A DNA stretch of 64,000 nt from Udeniomyces pyricola (lineage: Eukaryota; Basidiomycota; Tremellomycetes; Cystofilobasidiales; Mrakiaceae), in NCBI GenBank assembly GCA_039545295.1, contig BCIK01000003.1, positions 744,001 through 808,000 on the forward strand, read 5' to 3'. Position 1 is the first letter of the stretch. The number at the start of each line of letters is the position of its first letter. The notes under the pieces were generated by a model. The model ran no database searches. It saw only the letters and a list, made by a program, of their open reading frames with translations, and was not told the origin of the DNA. Of the stretch, positions 22,506 through 34,843 are shown one piece after another. Made by a program: the position numbers and the translations under genes.

Positions 22506-25294
22506 ATGTCGTCGCCATCTAACGGACGACCATTACCGCTCGCACCCTCGGGCTCTGCCGCGTCAGGGTCACTACCTCCTCCACCTACCAGCTCTGTTAT
22601 AGGCCAAGGATCGCGTAAGCCCAAAGGGGCCAGAGAGCCCAGTTCACCCACTACCCAGATGTCCTCGCTCGAGATCCCAGGTTAGTTTACACGCGTTCGA
22701 CGCGTCAGCTTGGACGCGAACGAGGGAATAAGCCAGAAGGGGGGGATTAACGTTCAACGTTCAACTCGCATCTCGCGATGAACGTTACGCATTCATCAGT
22801 CCCGCTTAGTCAATAGTTCAACATGAGAATGTCGTCCATAATCTTATCAATCAGTGTCTCTTGACGTGCTCATCATCCTTCAACAAACCCTCTCCCTTTG
22901 GTTAAACAGCCGGCGACACCTTGTCCGGTCCGAACAGACGAATCGTCGCACCTGTCCGACCGCCGAGAGCACTTCTCAATACTCGTGGGTATTCATACAT
23001 GCTTCCCGGAAACTTGACTATCAACAGTATGTGATGGCTGCTGACGAGTTGATGTTGTTGGCTTCTTGAATATGCAGCTCCAGTGCCGTCGGGAAACTCG
23101 CCTCCATCTCCGGCCGTCTCATTCACAGCGAGTCTTGATCCAAATTTACCCGAGAGCTCACAGTCCAGCACCGGATCTAACCCTGGTTCGTCCATCAATC
23201 CTTGTGTATGTCTTGAGATGGACGATCTCATGACACCCAAGACTGACGTCTCTTTCGGCCTGTGGTTCAGCACTTTCGCCCGATGTCACTACACTGCAAC
23301 CATTCCCCTCGTCGTCCACCCTCGATGACATGACTCCGAAACGTTATGGCTTCTACGCAGCATCCGGGCCATCTATGCCCCCATTTCAGACCACATTCAT
23401 GAGCCCCACCTATTCTCGTCGTTCGTCCGATGGCACGCCCTCTCGATCCAGCTTCATCCCTCGATTGAATCTTCAAGAGTCCACTGGTGGGCCCCTCGCA
23501 CCACCTCTTCTTCCTCATCGATCTTCTTCCTTCGACACTGCTAGTACCAGCGCAGCCAGCCCTCAGTCTCCATACGTACATCCCATCTCTCCCTCTACGA
23601 CGCGGTCCAAATCGCCGACTTCCCCTCTCCCGCCGCTTCCAGACTCGGCGACGCTCATGTCCGACCCGTCTTCCTCGACACGGTCTCACCTGCCTGTAGC
23701 CCCGTCGACCGATTCTCCTCCCTATCGCTCCCAGATCAAGCAGCTCTCGTCTCGCCTTGGCACGATCAAGCGCGCTCTCAAGGATGTTCATAAAACGGCT
23801 AGCAAGGTGTCTGAGCTACTCGTGCTGCTATCCGAGGCTGAGTTTGAGCTGTCGACTCGCGTCGAGATCTTAGGAGATGCGATGGAGACGAGTGACCCAC
23901 TTGAGGGAGAGGGAAGAAGCGTCAAAGGTGGGCTAAGGAAGCTATGGGGTGATGAAGGGGTCGTTGGTCAGAGGAGACGGGAACGGAGAGAAGAGAGGGA
24001 AGGCCTGGAGAGAAGCGTCATTGGACCTTGCCTCGACTTCTACGAACGAATCAAGGACGCTGAGCGTGAGAAGCTGTCGAGGAAAGGCTATGAGGTGAGT
24101 CATGTCTTCTAAGCAGTCGGAGATGTCTCCCGCTCACTTGGGAGCAACTACTAAACCTGAGATCAACGCGGCGTCATTCAATAGGAGGAGACAAAGGCCT
24201 TCAACTCGTATACTGCCAAATACCTCTCTCAGCCAATCTCCAAAGAGACACTCAAGTTAGACCTAGCCTACTCAAAGCGGCTCCATGACTGGGATCTCTA
24301 CCGTTTCAATCTTCATGTGAGTGTTGCGCCTCGCCTTTCTGCTTGGTTAGTCTCGACGACCGCGACTGATTTATTGGAATGTGTGCTTATGTGTCATACT
24401 CTACAGTCCCATCTCATCGACCTCACGTTGGGAATCTCTTTCAATCGACTCTACGTCCATCTTCTCTCTTTTCCTGCTCATCTCCTCAATCTGCCGCCCC
24501 CAACGTCCGAGACCCGACACGAGGTCGAGCAGATCATCTCTGCCGCTAACAACCGCAACGCTATCGTCACTCTTTGGTGGCAGAAACGCTCACTCACTCA
24601 ACGCGAACTGGAAATTGCGAGGTCAGCGATTGGCAATGGAGGAACAGTCCCGGGGCCGAGCGCAGTTGTCGAGGAAGATTGGGAGGGTGAGATGGGCGGA
24701 ATCGAATCGCATGGATGGGTGGGTGGAGGGGAAAGGAAGCGTGATCGATTGGGCAGTAAGCTCCGAGGAGCCCTCAACTTCATTGGTAACAATAGCAGCA
24801 ATAACCACAACAACAACAACAACAGCTCTTTCCATTCATCTCCAGCATCCCATGATATTCCCAAGCGTCAACGGCACTCGATCCAAGTCCTTCCCAAATC
24901 ATACTCGAGTGCTGGTCTCGCCAGTCAAGTCACCGCCGTCAAAGGAATTCGGGACCTCGAGGGCTTCTCTGAGATGAGGGAAAGCGAAGGACGAAAGAAA
25001 GAAGGCTACCTTTGGTGCAATGGTCAAAGCAAGAGCGGTGAGGCTGTCAGAGGTGGGGTCTGGGAAAAGTGTTGGTGCGAGGTCAAGCATTCGCAGTTGC
25101 TCGAGGTATGTTCACTTGAAACTCATCTTTCTCTGTCTTACTTAAACCGTGCCCAGGGTATCGGCTCATTGACTTCTTGGATATCGGTGTACCTTCTCTT
25201 TTTGGGATTTAACTTGGGGACCCGGCGAACAGTACCGATCTGGGACCAGTGGCGTCGAGACGACCTCGTCGACCAATCTGATGTTTGCTTCGGT

Positions 25295-25365
<71 letters not shown>

Positions 25366-27459
25366 GCAACTGTATCAATGGTAGACGGTCACCCTTTGAA
25401 CTGACTGTACACGTCATGGTATTGCTTCCTCTTCCTTCGCTTGCCTGGTCTGTGTGCGCAGGCGCGTGAGGCACGCAAATCAGATCGCCGATTTGGTGAG
25501 TGACACTAGTCATCTCAGACTGCACGAGAAAAAAAAAAAAGAGACTATCCGAAGGGTATGCCATTTTGGTACAGTCAACTGATCTGGGACCTTGTCTTGA
25601 CAGTCTTTGAGCTTATCACCGCCAAGGCGACTCGACGGTTCCAAGCTACGAGCGAGTTGGAGATGCATCGCTGGGTCGCCGCCCTTGGAAACGCTATCGA
25701 AGGTCAGTGTCTTGGTCTCGACTTGAATACGCTCGATCATGATGTCATTCCTCTCGCCTTCTAACTATGATGTACTTCCCCACCTTACCTATCGTTTCGT
25801 TTCTAAAAGCTTCCATTAATGGCTCAGCTTCGATTCGAGGCTCCTCTTCCAACTCGATATCTACACTCGCCTCTTCCTCTGTCGATGACCTAGGACTTAT
25901 TCGAACACCCGCTTTGCACACCGGTCTCGGCCTCGGTCTCGGTATTCCTGATTCGGACGCCGCCTCTCCAACGTCTAACTCTCCCTTCCCTGGCCTCGGA
26001 GGCTGGAAAAATCCTCTTTCCCGCAAGGGTAGCATGAACAAGCACCGTCTCCGAGGTCCCCATCAGGGTCATCATTCGACCCCTTCCGATGGTCGGGCAT
26101 GGTACAGCCCAACGCAAGAATATCTTGGTCAAACCCAGGCTGGCCTATCGAGAACGAGGACCCATACGTTTAATGGAGGCCCAAGTCCAAGTTTGAGCGT
26201 CATAGGCCCTTCACCAGCGGGGACGCCAACGTCATCATCCATCATCCTCCCTGCGTCGCATCCTCCTCCCCCTGCTGTCTCAATCTCGTCAGCTCGGCCA
26301 GGTCTTCAAATCATTGGTCGATCTGATGGAGAATCCACATCGGCTGACGAGTCATCCCGAGCCTCGAGCTGGTTAGGGGACGATATCGATCAAGGGATCG
26401 AGCGAGCCGTCAACGAACTCGCCACAAGCAGTGCGTTTGATCTCTCGAGAGGGGGTGGCGGAGAAGGAACTAGTCGGGCTAGCGTCCCAAGTAGCGTCGC
26501 CGATCGAATCGGAGGAGGAGGTTCGAGCGGACGGAGAGCAGTGAGCGAGTCGAGTACTTTTGCGTCAGAGGGAGAGGATACGATCGAAGGCTTGCCCCTG
26601 CCCAGCATCGCCGAGATCTCGAAGCGACCAGGAAACTCAAGCTGTGTCGATTGCAGGCGAGCGAGTGAGTTTTTGTTTCTCTCTCTCTCTCTTTTTCTGT
26701 CAAGACGTCTAGAGTCGGTACAGATAGCTATCATTGACCATCGGATTTTTCTGCATCATCCTTTTTTCCTTTCTTTTTCCTCTTCAGATCCGAAATGGGC
26801 CACCATCTCCCTCAACGAGGCCAAGATGGTCGCTTTCCTCTGCATAGAGTGCTCGTAAGTTGGTTCTTCTGACGGACTTGAGATTTATGTAACCCGGTGT
26901 TGGTCAGGTCATGCTAGCGTGGCGTTTTCGGTCCGTTCTCGAAAATCGCTTAAGACGGCCACTGTCTGACGTACCAACCGGATTACCCCTTTCCCTTCCC
27001 TCTCATCCTACTCCCCCCCCCCCCCCCCCCCNNNCCCCCTCCTACTCAACCGCTTCTTTGTTTCCTCCGGTCTGCCTCTTTCCTAGGGGGATCCACCGGT
27101 CGCTCGGCTCGCACATCTCCAAAGTCCGAAGCATCGACCTCGATAATTGGAAGGACGAAGATATCCTCTCCGCTCATCGGACCGGGAACGTGTACGTCAA
27201 CCGGATCTTTGAACATGCGCTCACGCCGCCCACCATGGCCGTAGAGAGGACGACCGAGTCAGTTCTCGCCTTCTTTCTTTCTTTCTTTCTTGTTCTTCCT
27301 CTTCTTGTTCTTTCTCCTTGCTTTCTTTTTCTTCGAGATTTTTTGTTTGTTTGTGGGGTTGCTGAACATGTCTCTCTCTCTCGCTTTTCACCTCTCCGGT
27401 CTCTCAGTCTGAAGGCGTTCGTGACGCGAAAGTACGCAGAGGGACGATGGTGCCGTTGA
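22506..27459 (+). CDS. BAR-PH-ArfGAP protein (Csx2/ACAP type)
   Basis: The predicted protein has 1116 aa from 13 exons: 22506-22680, 22910-22984, 23078-23185, 23271-24094, 24185-24316, 24407-25105, 25233-25292, 25462-25495, 25604-25702, 25810-26664, 26788-26854, 27087-27257, 27408-27459. It likely activates GTP hydrolysis on Arf at curved membranes. The N-terminus is disordered and Ser/Pro-rich. A BAR coil starts near residue 273 (QIKQLSSRLGTIKRALKDVH). A PH domain spans about 636-735 (KKEGYLWCNGQSKSG, then FELITAKATRRFQATS and MHRWVAALGNAIE). A long disordered linker follows. The C-terminal ArfGAP zinc finger (about 1008-1116) shows CVDCRRANPKWATISL, FLCIECSGIHRSLGSHISKV and the arginine finger in GIHRSLG. 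There are no ankyrin repeats, which is normal for fungal members. Intron 7 contains a 62-nt T tract. Confidence 0.93.
25299..25360 (+). repeat. 62-nt uninterrupted poly(T) in an ArfGAP intron
   Basis: The run begins six bases inside the intron, directly after the GTAAGG donor that follows the exon ending at 25292. It is counted directly from the sequence. It is the longest homopolymer in the window and a likely site of length polymorphism or assembly error. Confidence 0.95.
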
Positions 27460-27693
27460 TTTCGAGCGAGAGGTTTCGACGATGTCAGGATGCATGTATA
27501 TAGGGTCATACAGGGCACCTGATGCGTGCATGCGCGCGCGTGCGCCCGGGGGGTGGGGAGAAGAGGGGGGGAGGGGGGGAGGGGGAGCGGAGGAAGAAGG
27601 GGAGAAAGAAAGGAATCTTTTGCTTTTCGGCTGGTTCCACTATTATTAAACCATTTAATCCTGATCCGACTCGGGAAGTAGTCATATTTTTTG

Positions 27694-27724
<31 letters not shown>

Positions 27725-28503
27725 CGTCAAACGACTTTACTCTATAATCATGACTTTACTTCGCCGCCCGAGTATCCAGCCAATGCCAGGTCACCGATCG
27801 ATCGATGAACGGAGCCGCTGGTGCAGTCTTGATTGATTGAGTATATATATATATGTACCCAGGGGTAGTTAAGCGAAAAAAGAAGGGCGCGGGGGAAGGG
27901 GGGGGGGGGACGACATGAGGAGGAGGGAAAAGTGGAATGATATGGAATCGAACGACAAACAAACGGGAGGAATTGAACGGATGTGGAATGGGGGGACGAT
28001 GTGTATGAGCGTGAAAATGTGTGGTTTGATGTGGAAAGAAGTGAAGAAAGAGACTGTTCTGAGGGAGGAAGGGAGAGAGTCGAACGAGAAAAGTGAGAGA
28101 AAGTGAGAGAAAGAGAGAGAGAGAGAGGAAAGGAAGCGAAACGTTAACGATGCAAGGTATTGAAACTCGTGAAGGAAGGTCATCATGTAAAGAGGGGTTT
28201 GTTTGGGTTTCTTCCACGAGGAAAGAGCGGAGAGTTGACGTAGGACGGGATGCGCAAGGAATAGGTGTGGAAGGGAGCACGTGTAGGACATGCTATGAAG
28301 GAACGCAATGAGAACAGACAGAAGAACGAGTATGGTGCTGATATGCTGAGTAATAAATACAAAAAGAAGGATGAGAGAGAGACAGAGAGAGAAAGAGGGG
28401 GGGGGGGGAAGGGTAGAAAGACGAGCAGCTGGTGATGAACGAGAACGCCAAGAAACTAGGCGGACAAAAGGCCCTCTGAGCCCCACGTTGTGAGGGAATC
28501 TGA
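27460..28503. other. Convergent intergenic region, ArfGAP / orphan
   Basis: Tail-to-tail spacer. It holds a 30-nt T run (27695-27724), a TA run near 27841-27853, G-rich blocks (27547-27590, 27894-27910) and A/G-rich DNA consistent with the minus-strand gene's 3' flank. No gene is supported; minus ORFs are Phe/Ser/Leu low-complexity translations of purine tracts. Confidence 0.5.
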
Positions 28504-31174
28504 CTAGCCGCGTTTCCTTCCAAAGCTCCTCTTTTTACCGACGAACCGACCGCTGCCCCCAGCGACGACATCGATCATCAACCCACTCAACGTACCCCTC
28601 CCTCGATCGACGAGCGACTCCAAGCTCCGGCCTTCCCACTCGGCGCCTTCCAACCGTAACGGCTTAGGCGAGAGACCCATCTCGACCGTTCCAGGCGACG
28701 AGATTAGGATCGGGGGCAGGCTCGGCGGAACGGGGAGCGAAATTGGGAGCGGTGGAACGGGAGGCACCTTGATATCCGTCGGTCGGAGGTTGTGTTTGGA
28801 GAGGGCCTTACGAAGGGATTTGATGGACGCTTTCGCTCGGAGAGGTGGGAAAGTGGGAGATGCTAAAGGATGAATCTGAACGAGACCGTTATAAGTTGGG
28901 TCGGCATCATCGATAGCAGGGGTCGAAAATGCAGTGGCAAACCCAGAAGTCGAAGGGTGCGAGGAAGAGTATAATTCGGAGTCATCGATCCGGTAACCAA
29001 CGGTCTGTGTCTTATCGTCGTCGTCATCGAACAAGAAGTTGGAATAAGGGTGGGAAGCCGAGTGAAAGGTGACTTGGGGCGTCAAGATGGGGGCCGGTGA
29101 GTTGCTCGAGTCTCGATCGGCGGATGGTGTGCCGATGCTATCAAGCGAGTCAAACGAAGCATCAGGATCGTGCTCGTCGAGGTCCGGAAAGGGGTGTTGA
29201 GGTAACGAAGGGAGATCGTAAGGAAGCTCAGAGGTCGTCACCACGAATTCGTGACTGAGTTGAGGGGGCAGAGCCGACAGGACGCGAGGCGGAAGGAGGA
29301 TGCTAGATTCAAATCCTTGGCTAGGACCAGAGAAACTCATGACGGACGAGCGATAGAAGGAGGGGACGGAAGGGCGAGCTCGAAGCGGTCGTTGTCTGGG
29401 ACGTGGGGCGGAATCAAGCTCTGGAGAGGTAGGGACTGGAGTTGCCATGCTTGGGACGTTGGACAGAGTCGAGTTGACCAACGTGCGAGAAAGAGAGCTT
29501 AGCCACGATGCGACGGGAAGAGGGGGAGGAGCTGGTGCAGCAGACGCGAGGATCGAATGCCGTCGATCAGCAGAGAGCTGAGGGGTTGATGCCGCATGAC
29601 GCAGCCGGGAAGTATTCATGACGAGCCGCTTGTGTCTCAAGCCACTTCCGTCTCCTCCCTTCAGGGTCGATTGGCTTGAGATGGTTCTCAACGCCCTCGC
29701 GGCGGGGCTCTCGGTCTCGTCGACGAGGGTGGGGTCGAACATCGCAAACCGGCCGCCCGAATCTGGTAACATAGCGGCGTGAGGTGAATCACAATGGAGC
29801 GGCGAGGAATCGGGCGCCGTATGAGCTCGGCGGACCTGCGCGTCCACAGGTCCACGGCGTTGAGGGGAGTCTGGAAGCTTGGAAACGATCCGACCAGATC
29901 GAGCGATGAGCGTTCGACGCTTGACAGGCGGCGAGCAAGCAGGGGAGGACGCGGTCGAAGACGATGAGTTGCCGTCGTGCCGGACGACGAGCGGTGATCG
30001 GTAAGAAGAAGATGTTGAGCTTGAGCTCGAAGACGACGCGTTGCGGATGAAATGATGGGCAGTATGGACAGGAGGAGAGGCAAGGATAGTACTGCTTTCA
30101 GTCGTCGAACAACATGAATCATTGGAGGAAGCTGATCCAAAGACGGCAGAGGGGTCCGAGAATAAGACAGACGAAGCCACAGGCGACTCTGTCGAATGCA
30201 TCCGGGAGCCCGAGGGCCGAGAAGGTACGGACCGCTGAGGAAGGACCGGCGTCGGCGTAGGAGGAGGCGAGGAGTGGTCGACAGAGGATCGTCTGTACAC
30301 TGCTGGTTGCGGGCGGATCGTCGATGCAAACGACCGGGATGGCGAGGGCGATGACGCTCGCTGCGAGATGGATGCAAGGATGTCCATGGCGGAGGAGGGT
30401 TCCGGTCGGCTCGTCGCAGAGGGTATGGGTTGGGCAGCCAGTGACGTGCGGCTAAGGGTTCGAAGGGTGTCCAACCAGCTTCCTGTGGACAGTCCTGCAG
30501 TCTCTGAAAGATAAACGGTGTCGGATATGTTGGGGTCTTGGATGGGCTCATCGTCTGCAAACGAGACGCGTCGAGCTCCCTGGAGAAGGGCTAGGCGCCG
30601 CGTCGCGAGATCTTTTGCTTGCCTGTCATCTTTCGGAACTACCTCCTGTGTCTCGCGGTCGAGTTCGGAGTGCATATCCAAGCCTTCGCGTCGTTCTTGC
30701 TCTGCCTTGGCCTTGACCCACTTTGGTTCGGGGGTGATGTGACGGGCGGCTTCGCGCGGCAATCCCTTTTCGACCAAGAGTGCCTCGAGACACTGATACT
30801 GAGGAAGCTCTGATCCTTCTAGCCGTGGCTTCGTTCGACGTCGAACGGGAGCGTGAGGCTTCTGTGCTGCAATCGACGGCGCGGGGGATTCGGAAGGCGT
30901 GTGGGAGGAGAGGGTCCGTGGGTGAGAGAGTTCGCACGCGTGTGACAGGTCGGATGTGGATGACTGGGTGAATTGACGGATAGTGGGGATCTAGTGGTGA
31001 TGATGATGATGATGATGATGGTGACAATGACCAAGATGGCAAAGAGACAAATAAGAAGTATCTCAGCAACAGAAAGAGGGGCGACTGGGAAGATAGAGCA
31101 ACAAAGCGGAAGTGGAGGGAGAAGAAGCTGACCTCTGATTGGAGCTGCGACCGGTGGTCGAGGACAAGCGTCAT
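28504..31174 (-). CDS. Uncharacterised disordered Ser/Pro-rich protein, 842 aa
   Basis: Two exons: 31174-31133 (MTLVLDHRSQLQSE) and 30990-28504, joined in phase over a 142-nt intron. The long exon is open for 829 codons to TAG. No catalytic domain is recognised. The only ordered-looking parts are an N-terminal helical patch (residues about 75-130: LPQYQCLEALLVEKG, LPREAARHITPEPKWVKAK) followed by a charged helix, and a C-terminal block (LEGAEWEGRSLESL, then GTLSGLMIDVV and a basic tail). The middle is Ser/Pro/Thr-rich with many short basic Ser motifs, suggesting a phosphoregulated scaffold. The start at 31174 was chosen because it is the only upstream ATG that splices in phase. Function is unknown. 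Confidence 0.72.
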
Positions 31175-33918
31175 TCCAGATGAGGCTGATGGTGGGGGTT
31201 GGGGTTGGGAGGGCTGAAGATGGTGACGGGTAAGTTAGTGGATGGTAATTGCGAGGGATTGTATGATGATGTATAGAGGGAAACGGAGGAAGGAAGGAAG
31301 GCAGGGAGGCGGGATCGGACGGGAAGGCAGGGCAGGTGCGGTGAGTTAGTTGTTGACGTTTTAAGTCGGTCGCCCTCATTTTCCTTGGACGCGTTGATCG
31401 ATGAGGCAAGTTGAGGCAAGTTTCTCGGGATTTTGGCCTTCGTTTACATTATTGTATATCTTATATCTCACTGTCCTCCTGAGCTCACCGGCCCGTCCTT
31501 GCATTCGACTCGACATTATGATCAGCAGCGGCTTGAGCCCCTTTGTGTCTTTCGTCTTTGGCTGAGCGAATTATACAATGAACATATAATACATATATAG
31601 TCACTCATCATCGATTATCCCATCGACGTCCACATACATATGTTGATCACCTAACGCATGCGTCGCGCACCAATACTACAATGCACAGCCAGCTAGCTAT
31701 ACGCACGCTAGCTAGCACATCACGTCTGCCAACTTGCAGCCAATTCCAGCGCTCCAGCTGGCAATCCTGGTCCTCTACTTATCTTCCACACTCCAACCGC
31801 TTGTGTCGAGCACTCTGGATGCTGATGGGAGGCCGGTCGGACGCCAAGCTGCAGCTGTGGCTGTACAGTGATCATACCGTTCCCCAGCAGTCGCTCGTTA
31901 TCTTCCGACAGCTTCGACCTGTATATATATATAGCTCGCAGTCGTGATCACTCTCAGTATTTTCCTCTGTCGTCTTCTCGCAGCCAGACCTTTTCTTAGC
32001 CAGACTGCCCATTGAATTGTAGTCCGTCATGATGCCCCACCCCCTCCCCAACCACCATCAACTCTACACGTCAAGACATTTACCCACCCGTCGTTCATCA
32101 GCCGGACAATCGGGCGACCGACTGATCTGGCAGTCTTCTACCATCAGTATCGGCCCGATGCCGACTTTGCATCGCGCCAATTCGCTTGCTATCACGCCGA
32201 TCCGTCTGGACCTCATCGTACGCCCGCAACATTATATGCGTACGCCTGGATACTCTCTTGCATACAGTGCCCTCTCTTGTTTTCGTTCGCGTACATCAAG
32301 CAAGTTCGTCAGTTGGCCCTGCCCTAGCGCTAAATTTGGAGTCACGTCGACGTCTGCGCCGGTACTCCTCTAACAATCGTGAAAGATTCAAAGCGCCGTC
32401 TGACAGCAATGTAACTCCATACCTCATATTCCTCCAGCACGCTTAGAACGAATGCCGCCAGTAGGTACGCGTTGCAATCAGAGTGGTCACGCCATGGATG
32501 TACTAGCTTGTGATCAACATTCGGACCTCAGAGCGAGCTGCGTTGCGTATACTAGAGTCTGGCGAAGCCAACGAACGATCATGCATCATGCAACATCATG
32601 TATCTCAATCTTTGGGGCCTTTGAGATCTGATCGGCTAGTGGCTGACGTCTGACGACTGATTTTAGTACTACAGTACTCAGTTATAGGCGCGAAACCATG
32701 TACTTTGTACGTTGTATCCCTAGCTCGCCATGCCATGGTTAGGCGTTAGGTTTCGCCAATTTGTCCGGCATGTGCGCGATGCATTCTTCCTCGCTCTCCT
32801 TTGTTGACTTTCTCATATCTGTGACAACAGTAGTACTATGTTCCCACTAGCGCACAACATACTTCTAACGCGCACGCGTCGCCTCCAAACTCACGTTCCA
32901 TCGTATACGTCGCTAATAACGATGTTATGTGACCAAGCATTAATCATGACGCTGGCCGAGATTGTGCGGTATGTATCGCTGTACGTTGCTGCACGTTCTG
33001 CTGACTCTGCCGATCCTGTACTGGTCTAAATAGTTATAAGCGGTCGCTGGCTTGGCGCGACGTTTACTGAGTGGATTGGTCAGGACGGTCCCCGGTCGTA
33101 CCGATCATCGGTTAGAGCTATGCGACGGCGCGTGGAATAAGGACGGCGCGCCCAACCTAAAAGGTCGACCGTCGATCTGTCGATCCTTCTTCTGCACCTA
33201 ACTTGCCTTTGACTAGGCTAAACTTTCTTTCAACGAACGACCAAAGGCCTAGATAATGTTCAAGCCGACGAATCAATGATATGCCCCTTTCGGACCTTCC
33301 TTAGTCGACTCGATTGTCAATTCCTCGTAAACGCGTGCGACGTGCGGCATACGGCACGCGACATCCGGATCAATTTTCAAATTTATACTCGAGCACTCGA
33401 GCGCGTATTACTAGCCGGTCATCGACCAACCGATTCCGGGGCCCGAGAGTCAATCAATGATCTGCCATGTGCTAACCAAGTCGATCTGATTCTGCGCCTC
33501 ATCGAAGTGACCGGCTCGCGGGTTCCTTGAACGCCCTGATCTTGAGGGTACGCCAGAAACGCATATTACCTTAACCCTCCACCATGCTTCTCTCGCCCAT
33601 GATTAATGGTTGTCCATCAACCGTTGTCCTTGCTCAGCGCTCAGCGCTCAATATGCTCTCTCTCTAATCAATCTAATTCATTACGCCACACGCTAACATG
33701 GAAAAGAGCACGCCACAGTTGTCGCACAACCTGACCAACCCCGGCTAGCTTGCTTTCCTACCTGTTTTGTTCTCTCTCTCTCTCTTTCTGGACGCCATAA
33801 AAACGGATCACTTTCGCTTCAGTGCCCTTCTCTTCACCAACCTCTTTCATCTCTTCTTCACTCCTCACTTTCACTCCTCTTCTCACCTCACCCTTACACT
33901 CACCTCATCCTCAACACA
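31175..33918. other. 2.7-kb gene-free island between divergent genes
   Basis: This lies between the orphan (-) and the secreted-protein gene (+). From about 31450 to 33750 the sequence loses the strong C/T asymmetry and low-complexity tracts seen elsewhere, is base-balanced, and has very few ORFs on either strand. Small palindromic clusters occur, such as GCTAGCTA/TAGCTAGC near 31691-31714 and a GCTCAGCGCTCAGCGCTC repeat near 33636-33652. No transposase, terminal repeats or RNA gene could be recognised. Confidence 0.45.
33796..33803 (+). promoter_or_regulatory. TATA-like box of the secreted-protein gene
   Basis: CATAAAAA lies about 120 bp before the ATG at 33919. It is followed by an uninterrupted C/T-rich leader ending CAACACA directly before the ATG, the architecture typical of strongly expressed fungal genes. 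Confidence 0.5.
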
Positions 33919-34843
33919 ATGAAGTTCGCCTCTGTCCTCTTCGCCGCCGCCTCGGTCGCTTCCCTCGTCTCTGCTGCTCCCGTCGCCGCCCCTGCTCCCG
34001 TTGAGCGAGGTCTTCTTGGAGGTCTCCTCGGTGGTCTTCTCGGTGGTGGATCCAGCACCAAGTCGTCCCCTATCCTCGGTGTCTTGACCTCCCTCGAGTC
34101 CGAGACTGTGAGTCCCTGCTTATCCTCTTTTTCTCTTCGCAGTCGATCTCTTTGGTTTTGATTCTCTTACTGACGCTACAGAGATGGTTTATTCGCTCCT
34201 TATGATTCTTCAGGCCGATATTGTCAACCAACTCGAGGCTCTCCTCGCTCAGGGACCCCTCTCCTCCATCACTGGTGCCGCTCAGCTCGCCAACCTCGAC
34301 CAGATCCTCGTCTCGACCACCGGAGAGGTCAAGAAGCTCACCGCTAAGGGCCTCGACGTCTCCAACTCCAAGGTCAAGTCCCAGGTCTCCGCCGTCGGAC
34401 AGGCTGCCTTCACCAACGTTGCCAAGATCCTTGCTTCCGCTGAGGGTGTCACTGGATTGGAGGCTCCTCTTGCTTCGGGTCAGTTCCCTCATCTCTTTTC
34501 TTCTCCTCTGTGCTCTTTGCCATTAGCAACTTTCCGACAGCGGCATTCTTGGGACCTAGAGCTGACTCGTTCTTGATCATGCGACCTCTTTTCCTTCATT
34601 ACAGTCCAAGCCGACCTCACTGGTCTCCTCTCGTCGCTCCCTACCGCCATCCTCTCCCTCGTCGCTTCCGTCCTCGGTGTCGTTGACTCGCTCCTCTCGA
34701 CCCTCGGCCTCGGTGGACTCTTGGGTGGCCTTACCTCCGGTGACGGTCTCCTTGGTGGTCTCCTCGGTAACGTCCTCAACCTCGGTAGTGCCGGTGGTCT
34801 TCTCGGTGGTGAGGGAGGTCTTCTCGGTACCCTCACTCTTTAA
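33919..34843 (+). CDS. Small secreted Gly/Leu-rich protein
   Basis: The predicted protein has 230 aa. Exons: 33919-34107, 34214-34478, 34605-34843; 693 nt in frame to TAA. A clear signal peptide (MKFASVLFAAASVASLVSA) ends near residue 19-20. It is followed by a short Pro/Ala/Val segment and a GLLGG repeat block (about 31-46). The central part is alpha-helical without cysteines (ADIVNQLEALLAQGPLSSI, then TTGEVKKLTAKGL and SQVSAVGQAAFTNVAKIL). The C-terminal third is very hydrophobic, with LTGLLSSLPTAILSLVASVL and repeated GLLGG/LGGLL units to the end. There is no GPI signal pattern I can defend and no catalytic motif. Codon use is strongly biased to C-ending codons and the leader is C/T-rich, so high expression is likely. 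It may be a cell-wall or surface protein or a secreted effector-like protein. Confidence 0.8.

Noticed and set aside
31680..31720. Transposon terminal repeats in the GCTAGC-rich patch
   Set aside because: The palindromes are 8-10 bp, have no partner copy at a plausible distance, and no transposase is present.
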